25,407 nt of DNA from G963674505 sp964575975 (GCA_964575975.1 CAZNTU010000069.1:1-25407), one strand, 5' to 3'; shown: positions 1 through 7,790, counted from the stretch's first letter. Numbers and translations: made by a program. Notes: generated from the letters alone by a model not told the origin.

Positions 1-1
1 C

Positions 2-61
2 GTCGAAAAAGACGGGGAGCTTTTTCGGGAGAGCAATGTTTTGAAACGGCTTGGTTGGTGA
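2..61 (+). CDS. possible 3' end of a gene cut by the window edge
   Basis: In frame 2 the first 19 codons read VEKDGELFRESNVLKRLGW and then hit TGA at 59-61. The residue mix (charged, no rare-residue runs) looks like a protein C-terminus. The stretch is too short to recognise, and another frame is also open here as far as 153, so this is only a suggestion. No function can be assigned. Confidence 0.25.
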   Translation, partial: VEKDGELFRESNVLKRLGW

Positions 62-230
62 ATGTAAAGCCACAGGAGGTCCCTCTGAGAAGCATTTTAA
101 TTGTAACAGACGGCGTTACGCCCCAGCCCGTAATTACATCCGTGAATCAGTAGGCGGCCGCATCCTCGCAGCTTCGAAATCTTTTGGCGTCGATACAGAT
201 TCCCCAAGAGCAAAAAAGGCGCGTCTGCAG

Positions 231-264
231 GATAGGAACTCGCTTTTTGTCAACGAAAATACAG
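231..264 (+). repeat. 34-bp direct repeat, copy 1
   Basis: This copy begins GATAGGAACTCGCTTT and ends GAAAATACAG. It matches 1296-1329 at 32 of 34 positions; the differences are T/G at 247 and C/A at 254. The two copies bracket the MazF-type toxin-antitoxin pair. In this copy the repeat runs directly into the G-rich hairpin at 264-281. Confidence 0.8.
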
Positions 265-281
265 GGGGCAAATGTGCCCCC
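264..281. repeat. short G/C hairpin
   Basis: A 7-bp perfect stem, GGGGGCA and TGCCCCC, with loop AATG. It lies directly upstream of the larger palindrome at 285-318, so the two form tandem hairpins downstream of the minus-strand toxin gene. Read on the minus strand it is followed by TGTATTTTC, which is mildly T-rich. Confidence 0.6.
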
Positions 282-284
282 CTC

Positions 285-318
285 CGCCCTCCGCCGCAAC
301 ATGTTGCGGCGGAGGGCG
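285..318. terminator. perfect 34-bp palindrome, possible bidirectional terminator
   Basis: The arms CGCCCTCCGCCGCAAC (285-300) and its exact complement (303-318) are separated only by AT, giving a GC-rich 16-bp stem. On the plus strand it is followed by a T-rich run (TTTCATTTTTTATT, 327-340), as in a factor-independent terminator. It could terminate rightward transcription from before the window, or leftward transcription from the toxin gene together with the hairpin at 264-281. A protein-binding or recombination site is also possible. Confidence 0.5.
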
Positions 319-561
319 ATTCCAAATTTCATTTTTTATTGGGGGGGAGAGATTCGGTCCGAATCGTCGCATTGTGGAATTCGAGAGTCCGAATCGTCGC
401 GGACGTCCCATAGGTTGAGATGGTCCGGGATCTTTTTAACATCGGGCCGGCTTCGGGGATCTCTATGACTCTCGTTTCGGAATCGCGGGGCGTCGCCGGA
501 AAATCGGCGATCAAATCGCGCGCAAGGTCGTAATCGAACACGTCGGGTATTTGAACCGTCT

Positions 562-918
562 TCAAAAGCCCAGCACCAGCGCCAGACGACTTTTCACCTC
601 TTCGAACAGGACATTCGGCAAAACGCCCCCGCACTTGGCCAACCGGTCGGTCGAAATCGTGCGCAACTGGTGGCAAAGAATCATACTCTCGACTTTCAAC
701 CCACCGTCTCCCTTTCGGACGGGCGCGCTAAATGCGTGCTTGAAGCGCATATTGCCCGTGATGGGCACCGCCCAAACCAGTCCGTGGGGAATACGATTGA
801 AGTCATCGACAGAAACGATCAGGCAGGGACGCCGCCCGCCCTGTTCGTGGCCCTTGACTGGTTCCAAATCCACCCACCACACTTCCCCCAGCTTGGGAGC
901 CGCATTTTCCGAACTCAT
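562..918 (-). CDS. MazF/PemK-type endoribonuclease toxin
   Basis: A 118-residue protein of the MazF/PemK (CcdB-fold) toxin family, which cleaves mRNA when its antitoxin is lost. Family marks are the N-terminal KLGEVWWVDLEPVKGHEQGGRRPCLIVS (residues 9-36), with the typical G(E/D)xxWxxxxP and G-x-E-Q-x-G-x-R-P pattern, then a VPIT strand (51-54) and the late DRLAK (91-95) and VLFEEVKSRLALVLG segments. The length is normal. The ATG at 916-918 overlaps the antitoxin's TGA by four bases (ATGA), the usual translational coupling of toxin to antitoxin. An upstream extension of this frame runs through the antitoxin gene and has shadow-like composition, so the start at 918 is chosen. The toxin looks intact; its cut site cannot be read from sequence. 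Confidence 0.88.
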   Translation of the reverse strand: MSSENAAPKLGEVWWVDLEPVKGHEQGGRRPCLIVSVDDFNRIPHGLVWAVPITGNMRFKHAFSAPVRKGDGGLKVESMILCHQLRTISTDRLAKCGGVLPNVLFEEVKSRLALVLGF

Positions 919-1172
919 GATTCGCCCTCTCCATCCAGTCCGTCCCGGAGTGTCGCGTCCCAAATCTCCCTTTCGGCGACTTCCGCCTCCCATACGTCCG
1001 GTTCCTCTCGCATGGCTTGAAAGTCGCGCTCGGCCTGATCCCAGAACAGGCGCTTTTTGTATTCGGCAAGCGCCTCCTCGATTATGTTCTGCATGGTGGA
1101 ATTCGTGCGCCGAGCAAGCTCGCGCAGAAGCTCCCTCGACGATTCGCTGATCCTGTCCGTGGCTCCCGGCAT
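915..1172 (-). CDS. ribbon-helix-helix antitoxin paired with the MazF-type toxin
   Basis: An 85-residue protein with an N-terminal ribbon-helix-helix-like DNA-binding segment (ISESSRELLRELARRTNSTMQNIIEEALAEYKK, about residues 8-40) and an acidic, tryptophan-containing tail (WEAEVAEREIWD) of the sort that wraps a MazF-type toxin. It is the first gene of the pair. The start is well supported: AAAGGAGG lies six bases before the ATG. The expected role is to neutralise the toxin and repress the shared promoter; this rests on its position and fold-like pattern. The exact antitoxin family is not certain. Confidence 0.8.
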   Translation of the reverse strand: MPGATDRISESSRELLRELARRTNSTMQNIIEEALAEYKKRLFWDQAERDFQAMREEPDVWEAEVAEREIWDATLRDGLDGEGES

Positions 1173-1220
1173 ATCCGGCCTCCTTTCGTATGCTCGTCGT
1201 TCGATTGCATCCTCGAAAGC

Positions 1221-1247
1221 ATATTATCCTGTATACATTCTTGTCAC
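1221..1247 (-). promoter_or_regulatory. candidate promoter of the MazF-type pair
   Basis: Read on the minus strand, GTGACA (complement of 1242-1247) and TAATAT (complement of 1221-1226) are 15 bp apart, about 50 bp before the antitoxin start. The -10 is strong; the -35 and spacing are weaker than ideal. The spacer holds the small palindrome GTATAC (1231-1236), a possible site for self-repression by the antitoxin. Confidence 0.4.
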
Positions 1248-1295
1248 ATGCGGCGGCAAGCATCGGATCGACATTGGCTTTTAAGATAGGAATAA

Positions 1296-1329
1296 GATAG
1301 GAACTCGCTTTGTGTCAAAGAAAATACAG
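1296..1329 (+). repeat. 34-bp direct repeat, copy 2
   Basis: This is the second copy of the repeat at 231-264 (32 of 34 identical, same orientation). It sits just upstream of the toxin-antitoxin promoter and just past the end of the leftward transporter operon. A partial extra copy of the first bases (AAGATAGGAA, 1284-1293) lies directly before it. Confidence 0.8.
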
Positions 1330-1381
1330 CAGGCTATCCAATTGTTCACCGTCCGCCTGCGAATCGTGAATATCGGCAGCT

Positions 1382-2590
1382 CTACGAAACAATCCCGCCG
1401 GTACCCTCGACAGTGCGGTCCACGATTTTTTTCAGCCAGCGCGTCCCGGCTTCCGAGGATTCTTCCGGCAGGCTCTTGATTACGATTATATAGTCCTTTC
1501 CTTTCCTTCGAATTTGTTTTTCCAGCAGTTCGAGAAACGGTTCTCTATTCTGGGCGAAAACGTCGTCGTCGACCATGTCTTGGAAAAATCGATATAGTTC
1601 CGCCCAGCGAGCCTTTATCCGCTCGACGAATTCGGCGATTCCGGAAGACCTGGCGGTCTGCTCGCTTTCGAAAGGCAAGTTGAAATAAAAGGATTTCAGG
1701 CGCTTGATTCTTTCCTTGATTCCCAGGAGAATCGTTTCCTCTAGGCCCCGCAGAAGCTCCTCCGGAAATTCCGGGGAGACGAAGAGAGCCCGCGCGTGCC
1801 TGTACCACTGGTTCAGGGCGAACAAGTTCCCCAAATACAGAATGTTGTTGTTATGGATTCTTTTGATGTTGGCAAAGGAGGAGGGGAAATAGGGGATGTT
1901 GATGTCTCTCTGTTGAGCGGTGGCGATGAGGCGTTCCTCCCGAAATTCGTCTTTGCGGCATATGGAACCCGCCGCCGTGACCGTCCCGAAAGCCAGGACG
2001 CACGGTCCCACCAGTCCGCCCTGGCCTCCCAGGAAAACGGGGCGTCTGTTCAGCATCACCCCGCAGGGAACGTCGCCGAGCAGGGAAGGCGTGGCCTTGT
2101 CCTGGTTCGGCGTGTAGTTGAAATGAATGAACGAACTTCCGACTTCGCTGTGGTCTTTGCGACTGGTTCCGCCGGACAGGAGGCAGTCGCAAAAATTGAT
2201 CAGGCTTCCCAGCGTAACGAAAGGAAACAGGATGGTCTGCTTCAAGCCCACGGTGTGCGCCCCGCTCGCCTGCTCCTCCAGGATCGTGCCTTCGCGCACG
2301 TGGGCGCCGGACCCCATGGAGGACTCTTTCAAAAAGACGGCCTTTTCGAAAAAGCCCCCCTTCAACTGGACGTCGGGACCTAGCCGGCAATCGACCACGG
2401 TGGCGGGCGTCTCGTACCCTATCCGCGCGCCCGGCAGAATCAAGGTGGAGGCACCCAATATCTTGCATCCGGGATAGACGACCACGTTCTCCCCCGAAAT
2501 TCTGGAAACATCGACTTCGTCCCCGATCATTACGCTTTCGGGGCTTGGAATTCGAACGCCGCGTTGCTGCAATTCCCGGACTTTGTTCAT
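1382..2590 (-). CDS. left-handed beta-helix protein, GlmU/UDP-GlcNAc pyrophosphorylase-related
   Basis: A 402-residue protein whose first half (about 20-225) is built of hexapeptide-like turns (for example VVYPGCKILGASTLILPGARIG, VQLKGGFFEKAVFLKESSMGSGAHVREGTILEE). These form a left-handed beta-helix as in the acetyltransferase end of GlmU. A highly ordered stretch follows (SSFIHFNYTPNQDKATPSLLGD and LNRRPVFLGGQGGLVGP). The C-terminal 170 residues are mainly helical and charged. Proteins with this stretch are usually labelled 'UDP-N-acetylglucosamine pyrophosphorylase', but the nucleotidyltransferase domain (GxGxRM motif) is absent, so that name should not be taken as activity. It is the last gene of the five-gene leftward operon, 25 bp after the DUF4340 gene. 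GAGGA lies ahead of the ATG. The true reaction is unknown. Confidence 0.75.
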   Translation of the reverse strand: MNKVRELQQRGVRIPSPESVMIGDEVDVSRISGENVVVYPGCKILGASTLILPGARIGYETPATVVDCRLGPDVQLKGGFFEKAVFLKESSMGSGAHVREGTILEEQASGAHTVGLKQTILFPFVTLGSLINFCDCLLSGGTSRKDHSEVGSSFIHFNYTPNQDKATPSLLGDVPCGVMLNRRPVFLGGQGGLVGPCVLAFGTVTAAGSICRKDEFREERLIATAQQRDINIPYFPSSFANIKRIHNNNILYLGNLFALNQWYRHARALFVSPEFPEELLRGLEETILLGIKERIKRLKSFYFNLPFESEQTARSSGIAEFVERIKARWAELYRFFQDMVDDDVFAQNREPFLELLEKQIRRKGKDYIIVIKSLPEESSEAGTRWLKKIVDRTVEGTGGIVS

Positions 2591-2615
2591 GATATTGTCC
2601 TCAGTCTGCTTTTTC

Positions 2616-3923
2616 CTAGGGCTTCGCCTCGTCCTTTTTCTCTTCCACTTCTTCGTAGAAACCCTCGGGATCGGTTGTCATGGATTTGTGTTCCCAATCG
2701 GACACGATGTATACCCATTTGGAGAGCTTTTCGTTCAGCGTTTTGGCCGCATAGGCCAACTCCTGGGGGTCGATCGCTTCCTCGGTTTCGGCTTTTTCGG
2801 TTTCGGCCTTCTCTTCGTTCCCGTCTGGTTCGGTCTTCGCCTGCTCAGGCGCGTCCGCGTCCTTGGCTTCTCCGTCCATCGCGATCTCGACCTTGGGCGG
2901 AGCGGCTCCTTCGCCTTCGGCCCCGGTCGTTCCGGACGCGGCGGCGGCTTCCGCAGTCCCCTCGGCCTTTGCCGGCTTCGGGTTTTGATAATCCGCCTCT
3001 ACTTTCAGGTAATAGCCTTCATCGACGCCTTCGGCCTTGTTTCCGGGGAACAGACGGTAGAGCGTGCCGTCGTGCAGGCGATATTCCAGAAAGGGCAGGG
3101 TGCCGAAGCCGGTTTTCTCGTCGGGCGCTTCGCCGGAAACTCCGGCTACGTCTTTGATTTTCAGCGAGGAAAGCACTTCGAAAAGCGAAGTCACGCTTCG
3201 GGATTTGATCGTCCTGCCCTCGAGAGGGTTTTTCAGTTCCGGAGCCTTGCCTTTTTCGGGGCGTGCCGCCTCGTAGACGACCGGTTGTTCCCCTGCGGTC
3301 TTGCAGACGACCGATTCCACGTCGTCGGCCTTTATGTCTAAAAGCTCGGTCTTCAGCCATTCTTCGGGCTTTTTGTCGATAAAGCGAAAAGACTGGTCAA
3401 CTAGATAGACCGTGTTTTCGGCGGCCGGTTTCAAATATTGGCCTCCCATGCCGGAGGAGGATTCTCGCTCCTTGCCCACGACGACGTCGGCCAACGGCTT
3501 TTCGTCGGCGGCCAGCAGCTGGATGCGAACGCCCTTGGCATCTTCGGCCGCGTCCTGCTTGTCCGGCGGCTCCAGCGACATTCTGGCCAGGGAATCCGGA
3601 GTGGCTTCGAACGTGCGTCCGATTTTCGATTCCGCGAATTTCTCCACCAGTTCGGAAATGGATTTGAATTCCGCAGGATATCCGAACCGGTCCGCCACGG
3701 TCCAGCCGGAACCTTCGTTTTTCAATCCGACAGTCCTCGTCTCGCCCTTTTCCGCGCTTGCGATTCGAACGGCCGCGATATCCTTCAGAGGAAGCTCCTC
3801 GAAAAGCTTTTCGCCCATCATGGAGGTCTGCTTGGCCGGTTTTTCCCGATTCAGCGCAAAATAGGTCGCGACTCCCAGTGCGCACAGAACAATGACCAGT
3901 ATCAGAAAAGTTTTGGATTTCAT
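2616..3923 (-). CDS. DUF4340 domain protein, membrane-anchored partner of an ABC-2 transporter
   Basis: A 435-residue protein with one N-terminal membrane anchor (TFLILVIVLCALGVATYFAL, residues 5-24) and a large outward-facing part of the DUF4340 type. Typical segments are the early VAAVRI-like strand (DIAAVRIAS, 48-56), GSGWTVADRFGYPAE (72-86) and the VVGKE/YLV strands (148-175). Residues about 315-385 are a low-complexity Ala/Glu/Lys/Asp stretch, probably a flexible insertion. DUF4340 genes commonly follow GldG-like genes, and here the two are 15 bp apart. GAGGAG precedes the ATG. The role in the complex is not known; the protein may sit against the envelope face of the transporter. Confidence 0.8.
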   Translation of the reverse strand: MKSKTFLILVIVLCALGVATYFALNREKPAKQTSMMGEKLFEELPLKDIAAVRIASAEKGETRTVGLKNEGSGWTVADRFGYPAEFKSISELVEKFAESKIGRTFEATPDSLARMSLEPPDKQDAAEDAKGVRIQLLAADEKPLADVVVGKERESSSGMGGQYLKPAAENTVYLVDQSFRFIDKKPEEWLKTELLDIKADDVESVVCKTAGEQPVVYEAARPEKGKAPELKNPLEGRTIKSRSVTSLFEVLSSLKIKDVAGVSGEAPDEKTGFGTLPFLEYRLHDGTLYRLFPGNKAEGVDEGYYLKVEADYQNPKPAKAEGTAEAAAASGTTGAEGEGAAPPKVEIAMDGEAKDADAPEQAKTEPDGNEEKAETEKAETEEAIDPQELAYAAKTLNEKLSKWVYIVSDWEHKSMTTDPEGFYEEVEEKKDEAKP

Positions 3924-3938
3924 CTCTTCTCCTCGACT

Positions 3939-5834
3939 TTAGTTTTCTTGGCTTTTTTTGCGCTTGTAGAAAGCATATCCGATTCCAGCGACCGAAACGA
4001 GCAGGGGCATCAGGAATATGTTCGCGAACTTGACTTTCGCGCCCAAGGACTCGATTTCCGACCTCAAATGGCGACGAACCAGTTTCAGCTCTTGGTTGAT
4101 GCGAAGCTTCTCCTGCTTGAATTTTTGGATTTCCTCCTCCTGCTCCTTGCTTACGACGAACTTCTGGGAGGCGTCCTTCTGGCTTTCCAGTTCGCTCAGC
4201 TTCCTGTTGGTTTCCTCGACCTTTTCGATCAACTCCCGTTCCCTGTCGCGCCATTTGGCGGCGGCTTTCTTCTCCAAATCCTGCACTCTCGTGAACGGTC
4301 GGTCGAACTTGCCTCTGGACCTAATGCCGATCAGGTCCTTTCCGCCGGAGAGCATCTCGGAGGCGTTGAGGAAAAAGTTGAGGTTGTCGTTGAATACGCG
4401 TTTAAGCTCCATTCCCAGGAAATTCTGCTTGCTGACGTAATAGTCGTCCCACAAAAGGTCCGTGTCCGCCACGATGATCAGAGTTGCCTTTTCCTTGCTC
4501 TCCTTCAAGCCTTCCTTGGCGGCGGTTTCGGCGTCTTTTTCATCCCCGCCGTTTTGTTCGTCGGCCTTTTCGGGTTTTCCCGCAGGGAACGCCGTTTTGA
4601 ATTTCCCGTGAATTCTGACCGCCAGATCGTATTTGTCGGCGGTCGCGCGAAAATCTCGTTGAATGCCCGCCGTGCCGAACCTTAGCTTGAACGAATCCTC
4701 CAGACACGAATTCGCGCTGGATTGAACAAGCGGTTCGTATTCCAATTCCGAGTCGGTTTCCTTCTTGATCGCCCCCGCGACGGGCATGAGGATCGATTCC
4801 AGTTGCGAGGTGATCAGAGCTTCCCCGTTGAATGCCTCGGGAGTAAGGGAAAGCCACGTCGGATTGGTTTCTATCTGGTTGTTCTGAGTGCGCAGGCGCG
4901 TGGGGAAATCGAAATCGACGACGGCCTTGCCCGGATCCATGGAAACGCCCCAGGCTTTGAAAAGCTTGGACAGGGACGACGAAGGGAGCTGCTGTCCCTG
5001 CTGTCCCGACATGTCGCGCGTCGACAACGGATCCACGAACACCGCGGCCGATCCGCCTTTCAATACGTACTGATCGATGGCGTACTCGAGTCCGGGCGCC
5101 AAGTCCTTGGGATGGATAATCAGAAGAAGATCGAGATCCTCTGGAATGGTTTCGTCGGAGGTTTCGATCTGTTCCACTTCGTACGTGTTTTCCAGCTCTT
5201 GGAGGAACAGCCATGGCGACGATCGCTGAGGCATTCCCATGTTGAAGTTCATGGGAGGGCCGCCGAAAACGTCGAGGCCGCTGATTATTCCGATCTTCTG
5301 CTTGTGGGCGGTCTGGACGCGGGACACGATCCGGGTAAGATCGTATTCGAGACGCTCTTCGTTTGCCGGATCCAAGAGGGGAATGGTTTCCTCCTGATCC
5401 TCGGACATGGCTACGAGACCCAAATAAATCATGTCTCCCGTGGGAAGAGCGATCCCGTTCATGCCGTACTTCTGCGCCCATTCCTCCTCGACCGAGTCGG
5501 GCTTGGGATCGTAGGTTTCAACGGTTATCTTGCCGCCGCCCTCGTATTCGTATTCCGACAGAAAATCCTCCAATCTTTTAGCGTATGTTTTCAAACTGAC
5601 GGGAAGATTTTCCAGGCTTCGGGTGTAAAACAGCTTGATCGAAACGTCCTGCTGCAATTCGCCCAATATTTTTCGGGTTCCTTCAGAGAGGGAATACAGG
5701 TTGTCTTCCGTGGCGTCCAGCCGCAGGTTGACCCGCGCGAACAAAACGTTCGCCAGGACCACGATCACCAAAACGACCGCGAGCCCGGCAATGGAAAACA
5801 GGGGTTTTTGAAAGCTATTCTTCTTGTCGGACAT
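3939..5834 (-). CDS. GldG-like ABC transporter auxiliary protein
   Basis: A 631-residue protein of the GldG / ABC_transp_aux family, the non-ATPase partner of GldA/GldF-type ABC systems. It has an N-terminal membrane helix (residues 12-33), then the family's opening NLRLDATEDNLYSLSEGTRKIL (36-57). Next come a large soluble domain with VKLFY-like strands (SIKLFYTRSL) and IGIISGLDVFGG (181-192), and a second sugar-binding-like Rossmann part ending LIIVADTDLLWDD (452-464). A long charged coiled coil (about 516-595) and a C-terminal membrane helix (603-623) complete it. A short acidic, low-complexity insertion lies at 420-447. GGAGG is seven bases before the ATG. In Bacteroidetes GldA/F/G serve gliding, but this family is far wider than gliding bacteria and no other gliding gene is present, so the cargo is unknown. 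Confidence 0.85.
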   Translation of the reverse strand: MSDKKNSFQKPLFSIAGLAVVLVIVVLANVLFARVNLRLDATEDNLYSLSEGTRKILGELQQDVSIKLFYTRSLENLPVSLKTYAKRLEDFLSEYEYEGGGKITVETYDPKPDSVEEEWAQKYGMNGIALPTGDMIYLGLVAMSEDQEETIPLLDPANEERLEYDLTRIVSRVQTAHKQKIGIISGLDVFGGPPMNFNMGMPQRSSPWLFLQELENTYEVEQIETSDETIPEDLDLLLIIHPKDLAPGLEYAIDQYVLKGGSAAVFVDPLSTRDMSGQQGQQLPSSSLSKLFKAWGVSMDPGKAVVDFDFPTRLRTQNNQIETNPTWLSLTPEAFNGEALITSQLESILMPVAGAIKKETDSELEYEPLVQSSANSCLEDSFKLRFGTAGIQRDFRATADKYDLAVRIHGKFKTAFPAGKPEKADEQNGGDEKDAETAAKEGLKESKEKATLIIVADTDLLWDDYYVSKQNFLGMELKRVFNDNLNFFLNASEMLSGGKDLIGIRSRGKFDRPFTRVQDLEKKAAAKWRDRERELIEKVEETNRKLSELESQKDASQKFVVSKEQEEEIQKFKQEKLRINQELKLVRRHLRSEIESLGAKVKFANIFLMPLLVSVAGIGYAFYKRKKSQEN

Positions 5835-5847
5835 TTAAAAACCTCCG

Positions 5848-6600
5848 TCAGGATGTTCTTCGGTTTTCAAGCACTACCGCGTTGGTATACAGCATGAAGG
5901 AAATTACGGAAACGAAGTAAAGAACGTCCCTGAAATCCAGAACGCCTCTTTGGATGGAGGCGAAGTGGGTCAGGAAGCTCGTTTGCGCAACTATTTCGAT
6001 GAGCCACAGCGGCGCCCATCCGGCGAGGGCCTGCGTCACGGGCGAAAAGCCCGCCAGAATGAAAAACAGGCAGATCGCGACCGCCAGGATGAAACTGATC
6101 ACCTGACTCCTGGTCAAGGCCGAAGTCATGATTCCAACGCTCAGATAGGCGCCCGCCATCAGGAAGCTTCCGATGTACGCGCAAAAAATCGACCCCAAAT
6201 CCGGACTTCCGAGGTAGGAGGCGGTGATGACCACGGGAAAGGTGAGGGCAAGCGAAATGCCCAGGAAAATCCACGCGGCCAGGAATTTTCCCAGGACTAC
6301 GTCGGCCAGGCTTACCGGTAAAGTCAAGATCAGCTCCAGCGTTCCGATTCGCCTCTCCTCCGCCCAGAGTCTCATGGCGACCGCGGGAACAAGAAAAAGA
6401 AAGATCCAGGGATGCCATTCGAAAAAGCCGCGAAGGTCCGCCTGGCCCATTTCGAAAAACTGGCTGATGTTGAACGTGAAAAAACCGGCCAGTAAAAGAA
6501 AGATGACGATAAACACGTACGCCACGGGCGAGCCGAAGTACCCCGACAACTCTCTTTTGAAGATGGCCTTGATGTTGTTTGCGGATTTTACAGTGTTCAT
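5848..6600 (-). CDS. ABC-2 type permease (GldF-like)
   Basis: A 250-residue membrane protein with six predicted helices (for example VAYVFIVIFLLLAGFFTF 26-43, WIFLFLVPAVAMRLWA 65-80, AWIFLGISLALTFPVV 109-124). It carries the AMRLWAEERRIGTLELILTLPVS loop (75-97), which is the signature of ABC-2 permeases that pair with a separate ATPase. The start at 6598-6600 follows AGAGGAAAC; longer open frame upstream is a shadow of the ATPase gene. It lies 13 bp before the GldG-like gene and 104 bp after the ATPase gene, whose intergenic stretch holds a small hairpin. It is expected to form the transmembrane pore of the complex. Confidence 0.88.
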   Translation of the reverse strand: MNTVKSANNIKAIFKRELSGYFGSPVAYVFIVIFLLLAGFFTFNISQFFEMGQADLRGFFEWHPWIFLFLVPAVAMRLWAEERRIGTLELILTLPVSLADVVLGKFLAAWIFLGISLALTFPVVITASYLGSPDLGSIFCAYIGSFLMAGAYLSVGIMTSALTRSQVISFILAVAICLFFILAGFSPVTQALAGWAPLWLIEIVAQTSFLTHFASIQRGVLDFRDVLYFVSVISFMLYTNAVVLENRRTS

Positions 6601-6627
6601 GTTTCCTCTAAAGTCGTTTGGATGTAT

Positions 6628-6656
6628 GGCGTGCGATGGGAAAGTTCGCGCACGCC
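6628..6656. repeat. hairpin between ATPase and permease genes
   Basis: GGCGTGCG (6628-6635) and CGCACGCC (6649-6656) form a perfect 8-bp stem with a 13-nt loop, between the first two genes of the leftward operon. No T-run follows on the minus strand, so it is more likely an mRNA-processing or stability element than a terminator. This is inference. Confidence 0.4.
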
Positions 6657-6704
6657 TTGGTTTCGACCAAAGGGGTGATGGATCCGAGTTTGGAAGACGT
6701 CGCT

Positions 6705-7637
6705 CTACGTGGTAATCATCCGAAAAACTTCGTCGAGACGCCCCTGCTCCACGAAAACGGACTGAATCTTGTAGTTGCGTTCGGCCAGAGCGGCCAGGAC
6801 GCCGTCGGCGACAGGCGCCTCCTTGTTTTCCGGAAAGACTCTGACCCGTATGTGGCCGTTGTCGGCGGAGATCAGTTCCACGTTCTTGACGCCGGGCACG
6901 CTCTTGGAAAAGGCGATCAGGCTGTTCGCGTCGTCGGCCTTCACGGCCAGGGAGACAGCGCCGTGGAGAGTCGATTTCTTCCTGAGTTCGTCGGGCGCGG
7001 CGTCCGCCACGATGCGGCCGTCGGCGATAATGATCGCCCTGGAGCAGACGGCGTCCACCTCGTCCAGAATGTGGGTGGAAAGGATGATGGCCTTTTCCGC
7101 CGCCATGTCCTTGATCATGAGCCTGACCTCGTGCTTCTGGTTCGGGTCCAGGCCGTTGGTGGGTTCGTCCAGGATAAGGTACTCGGGGTCGTGCAGGATG
7201 CTCTGGGCGAAACAAACCCTCTGCTTGTAACCTTTGGACAAAGTACTGATGGTCTGGCGCCTGACGTTGGTCAAAAAGCACCGTTCGACCGTGCTTGCGA
7301 CTTTCCTTTTCTTTTCGTCGCCGGAAAAGCCCCTGATTTGCGCGCAGAAGTCGAGAAAATCCACGACGGTCATCTCCGGATAGGCTGGCGCGTTTTCGGG
7401 AAGATATCCGATTTTTTCGCGCGCGGCCAGCGAATCGGCGATGATGTCCTTTCCTCCGACGATGGCCGTTCCGCTCGTGGGCGGGATAAAGCCGGTAATC
7501 ATTCGCATGGTCGTGGATTTGCCGGCCGCGTTGGGTCCCAGAAACCCCAGGATCTCCCCCTTTTCCACCGAAAAGGAGATTCCGTCCACGGCCTTTTTCG
7601 TTCCATAAAATTTGGTAAGTTCTTTCACCTCGATCAT
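6705..7637 (-). CDS. ABC transporter ATP-binding protein (GldA-like)
   Basis: A 310-residue ABC ATPase with Walker A GPNAAGKST (34-42), Q-loop region GYLPENAPAYPEM (77-89), signature LSKGYKQRV (133-141), Walker B YLILDEPTNGLDP (153-165) and switch histidine in STHI (H189). The LSKGY form of the signature and the extra C-terminal domain (about 225-310, ending with the VFRMIT tail) are typical of the GldA/CcmA branch that drives ABC-2 exporters. It is the first gene of the operon and has its own upstream promoter candidate; GGAG lies ten bases before the ATG. It powers the permease encoded next. Confidence 0.93.
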   Translation of the reverse strand: MIEVKELTKFYGTKKAVDGISFSVEKGEILGFLGPNAAGKSTTMRMITGFIPPTSGTAIVGGKDIIADSLAAREKIGYLPENAPAYPEMTVVDFLDFCAQIRGFSGDEKKRKVASTVERCFLTNVRRQTISTLSKGYKQRVCFAQSILHDPEYLILDEPTNGLDPNQKHEVRLMIKDMAAEKAIILSTHILDEVDAVCSRAIIIADGRIVADAAPDELRKKSTLHGAVSLAVKADDANSLIAFSKSVPGVKNVELISADNGHIRVRVFPENKEAPVADGVLAALAERNYKIQSVFVEQGRLDEVFRMITT

Positions 7638-7762
7638 AAACGAATCACTCCGCTTTTATTTGTGGTTGATTGCAGGACAGGTACCAAACAGACCCGACTA
7701 ACTAAAAAATTTCAAAATGTTTGTCAACGCAAATCGGACCCGGCCGAAAATTTTTGCCGTGA

Positions 7763-7790
7763 ATATTAACGAACGGGCCGGTTTTGTCAA
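7763..7790 (-). promoter_or_regulatory. candidate sigma-70 promoter of the ABC operon
   Basis: Read on the minus strand, a perfect TTGACA (complement of 7785-7790) and TAATAT (complement of 7763-7768) are separated by 16 bp. This lies about 125 bp upstream of the ATPase start codon. A second TTGACA (complement of 7722-7727) closer to the gene has a poorer -10. Confidence 0.55.

Larger units (their letters stand above)
62..561. other. gene-poor stretch with palindromes and a possible gene remnant
   Basis: No confident gene lies here. Open frames on the plus strand (for example 51-413) have unlikely composition and run through palindromes. The stretch holds one copy of a 34-bp direct repeat (231-264), two back-to-back hairpins (264-281 and 285-318), a 15-bp palindrome (351-365, GATTCGG-T-CCGAATC), and the 14-mer GTCCGAATCGTCGC twice at a 30-bp interval (357-370, 387-400). 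On the minus strand 329-542 has codon use like a real gene but no good start; it is described in the findings. Confidence 0.6.

Noticed and set aside
51..413. A 120-codon plus-strand frame at the left end
   Set aside because: It runs through two hairpins and a direct repeat, has no ribosome site and no family-like segment.
231..1329. Insertion sequence ended by the 34-bp repeats
   Set aside because: There is no transposase between the copies, and the repeats are direct, not inverted. The interval holds only a toxin-antitoxin pair.
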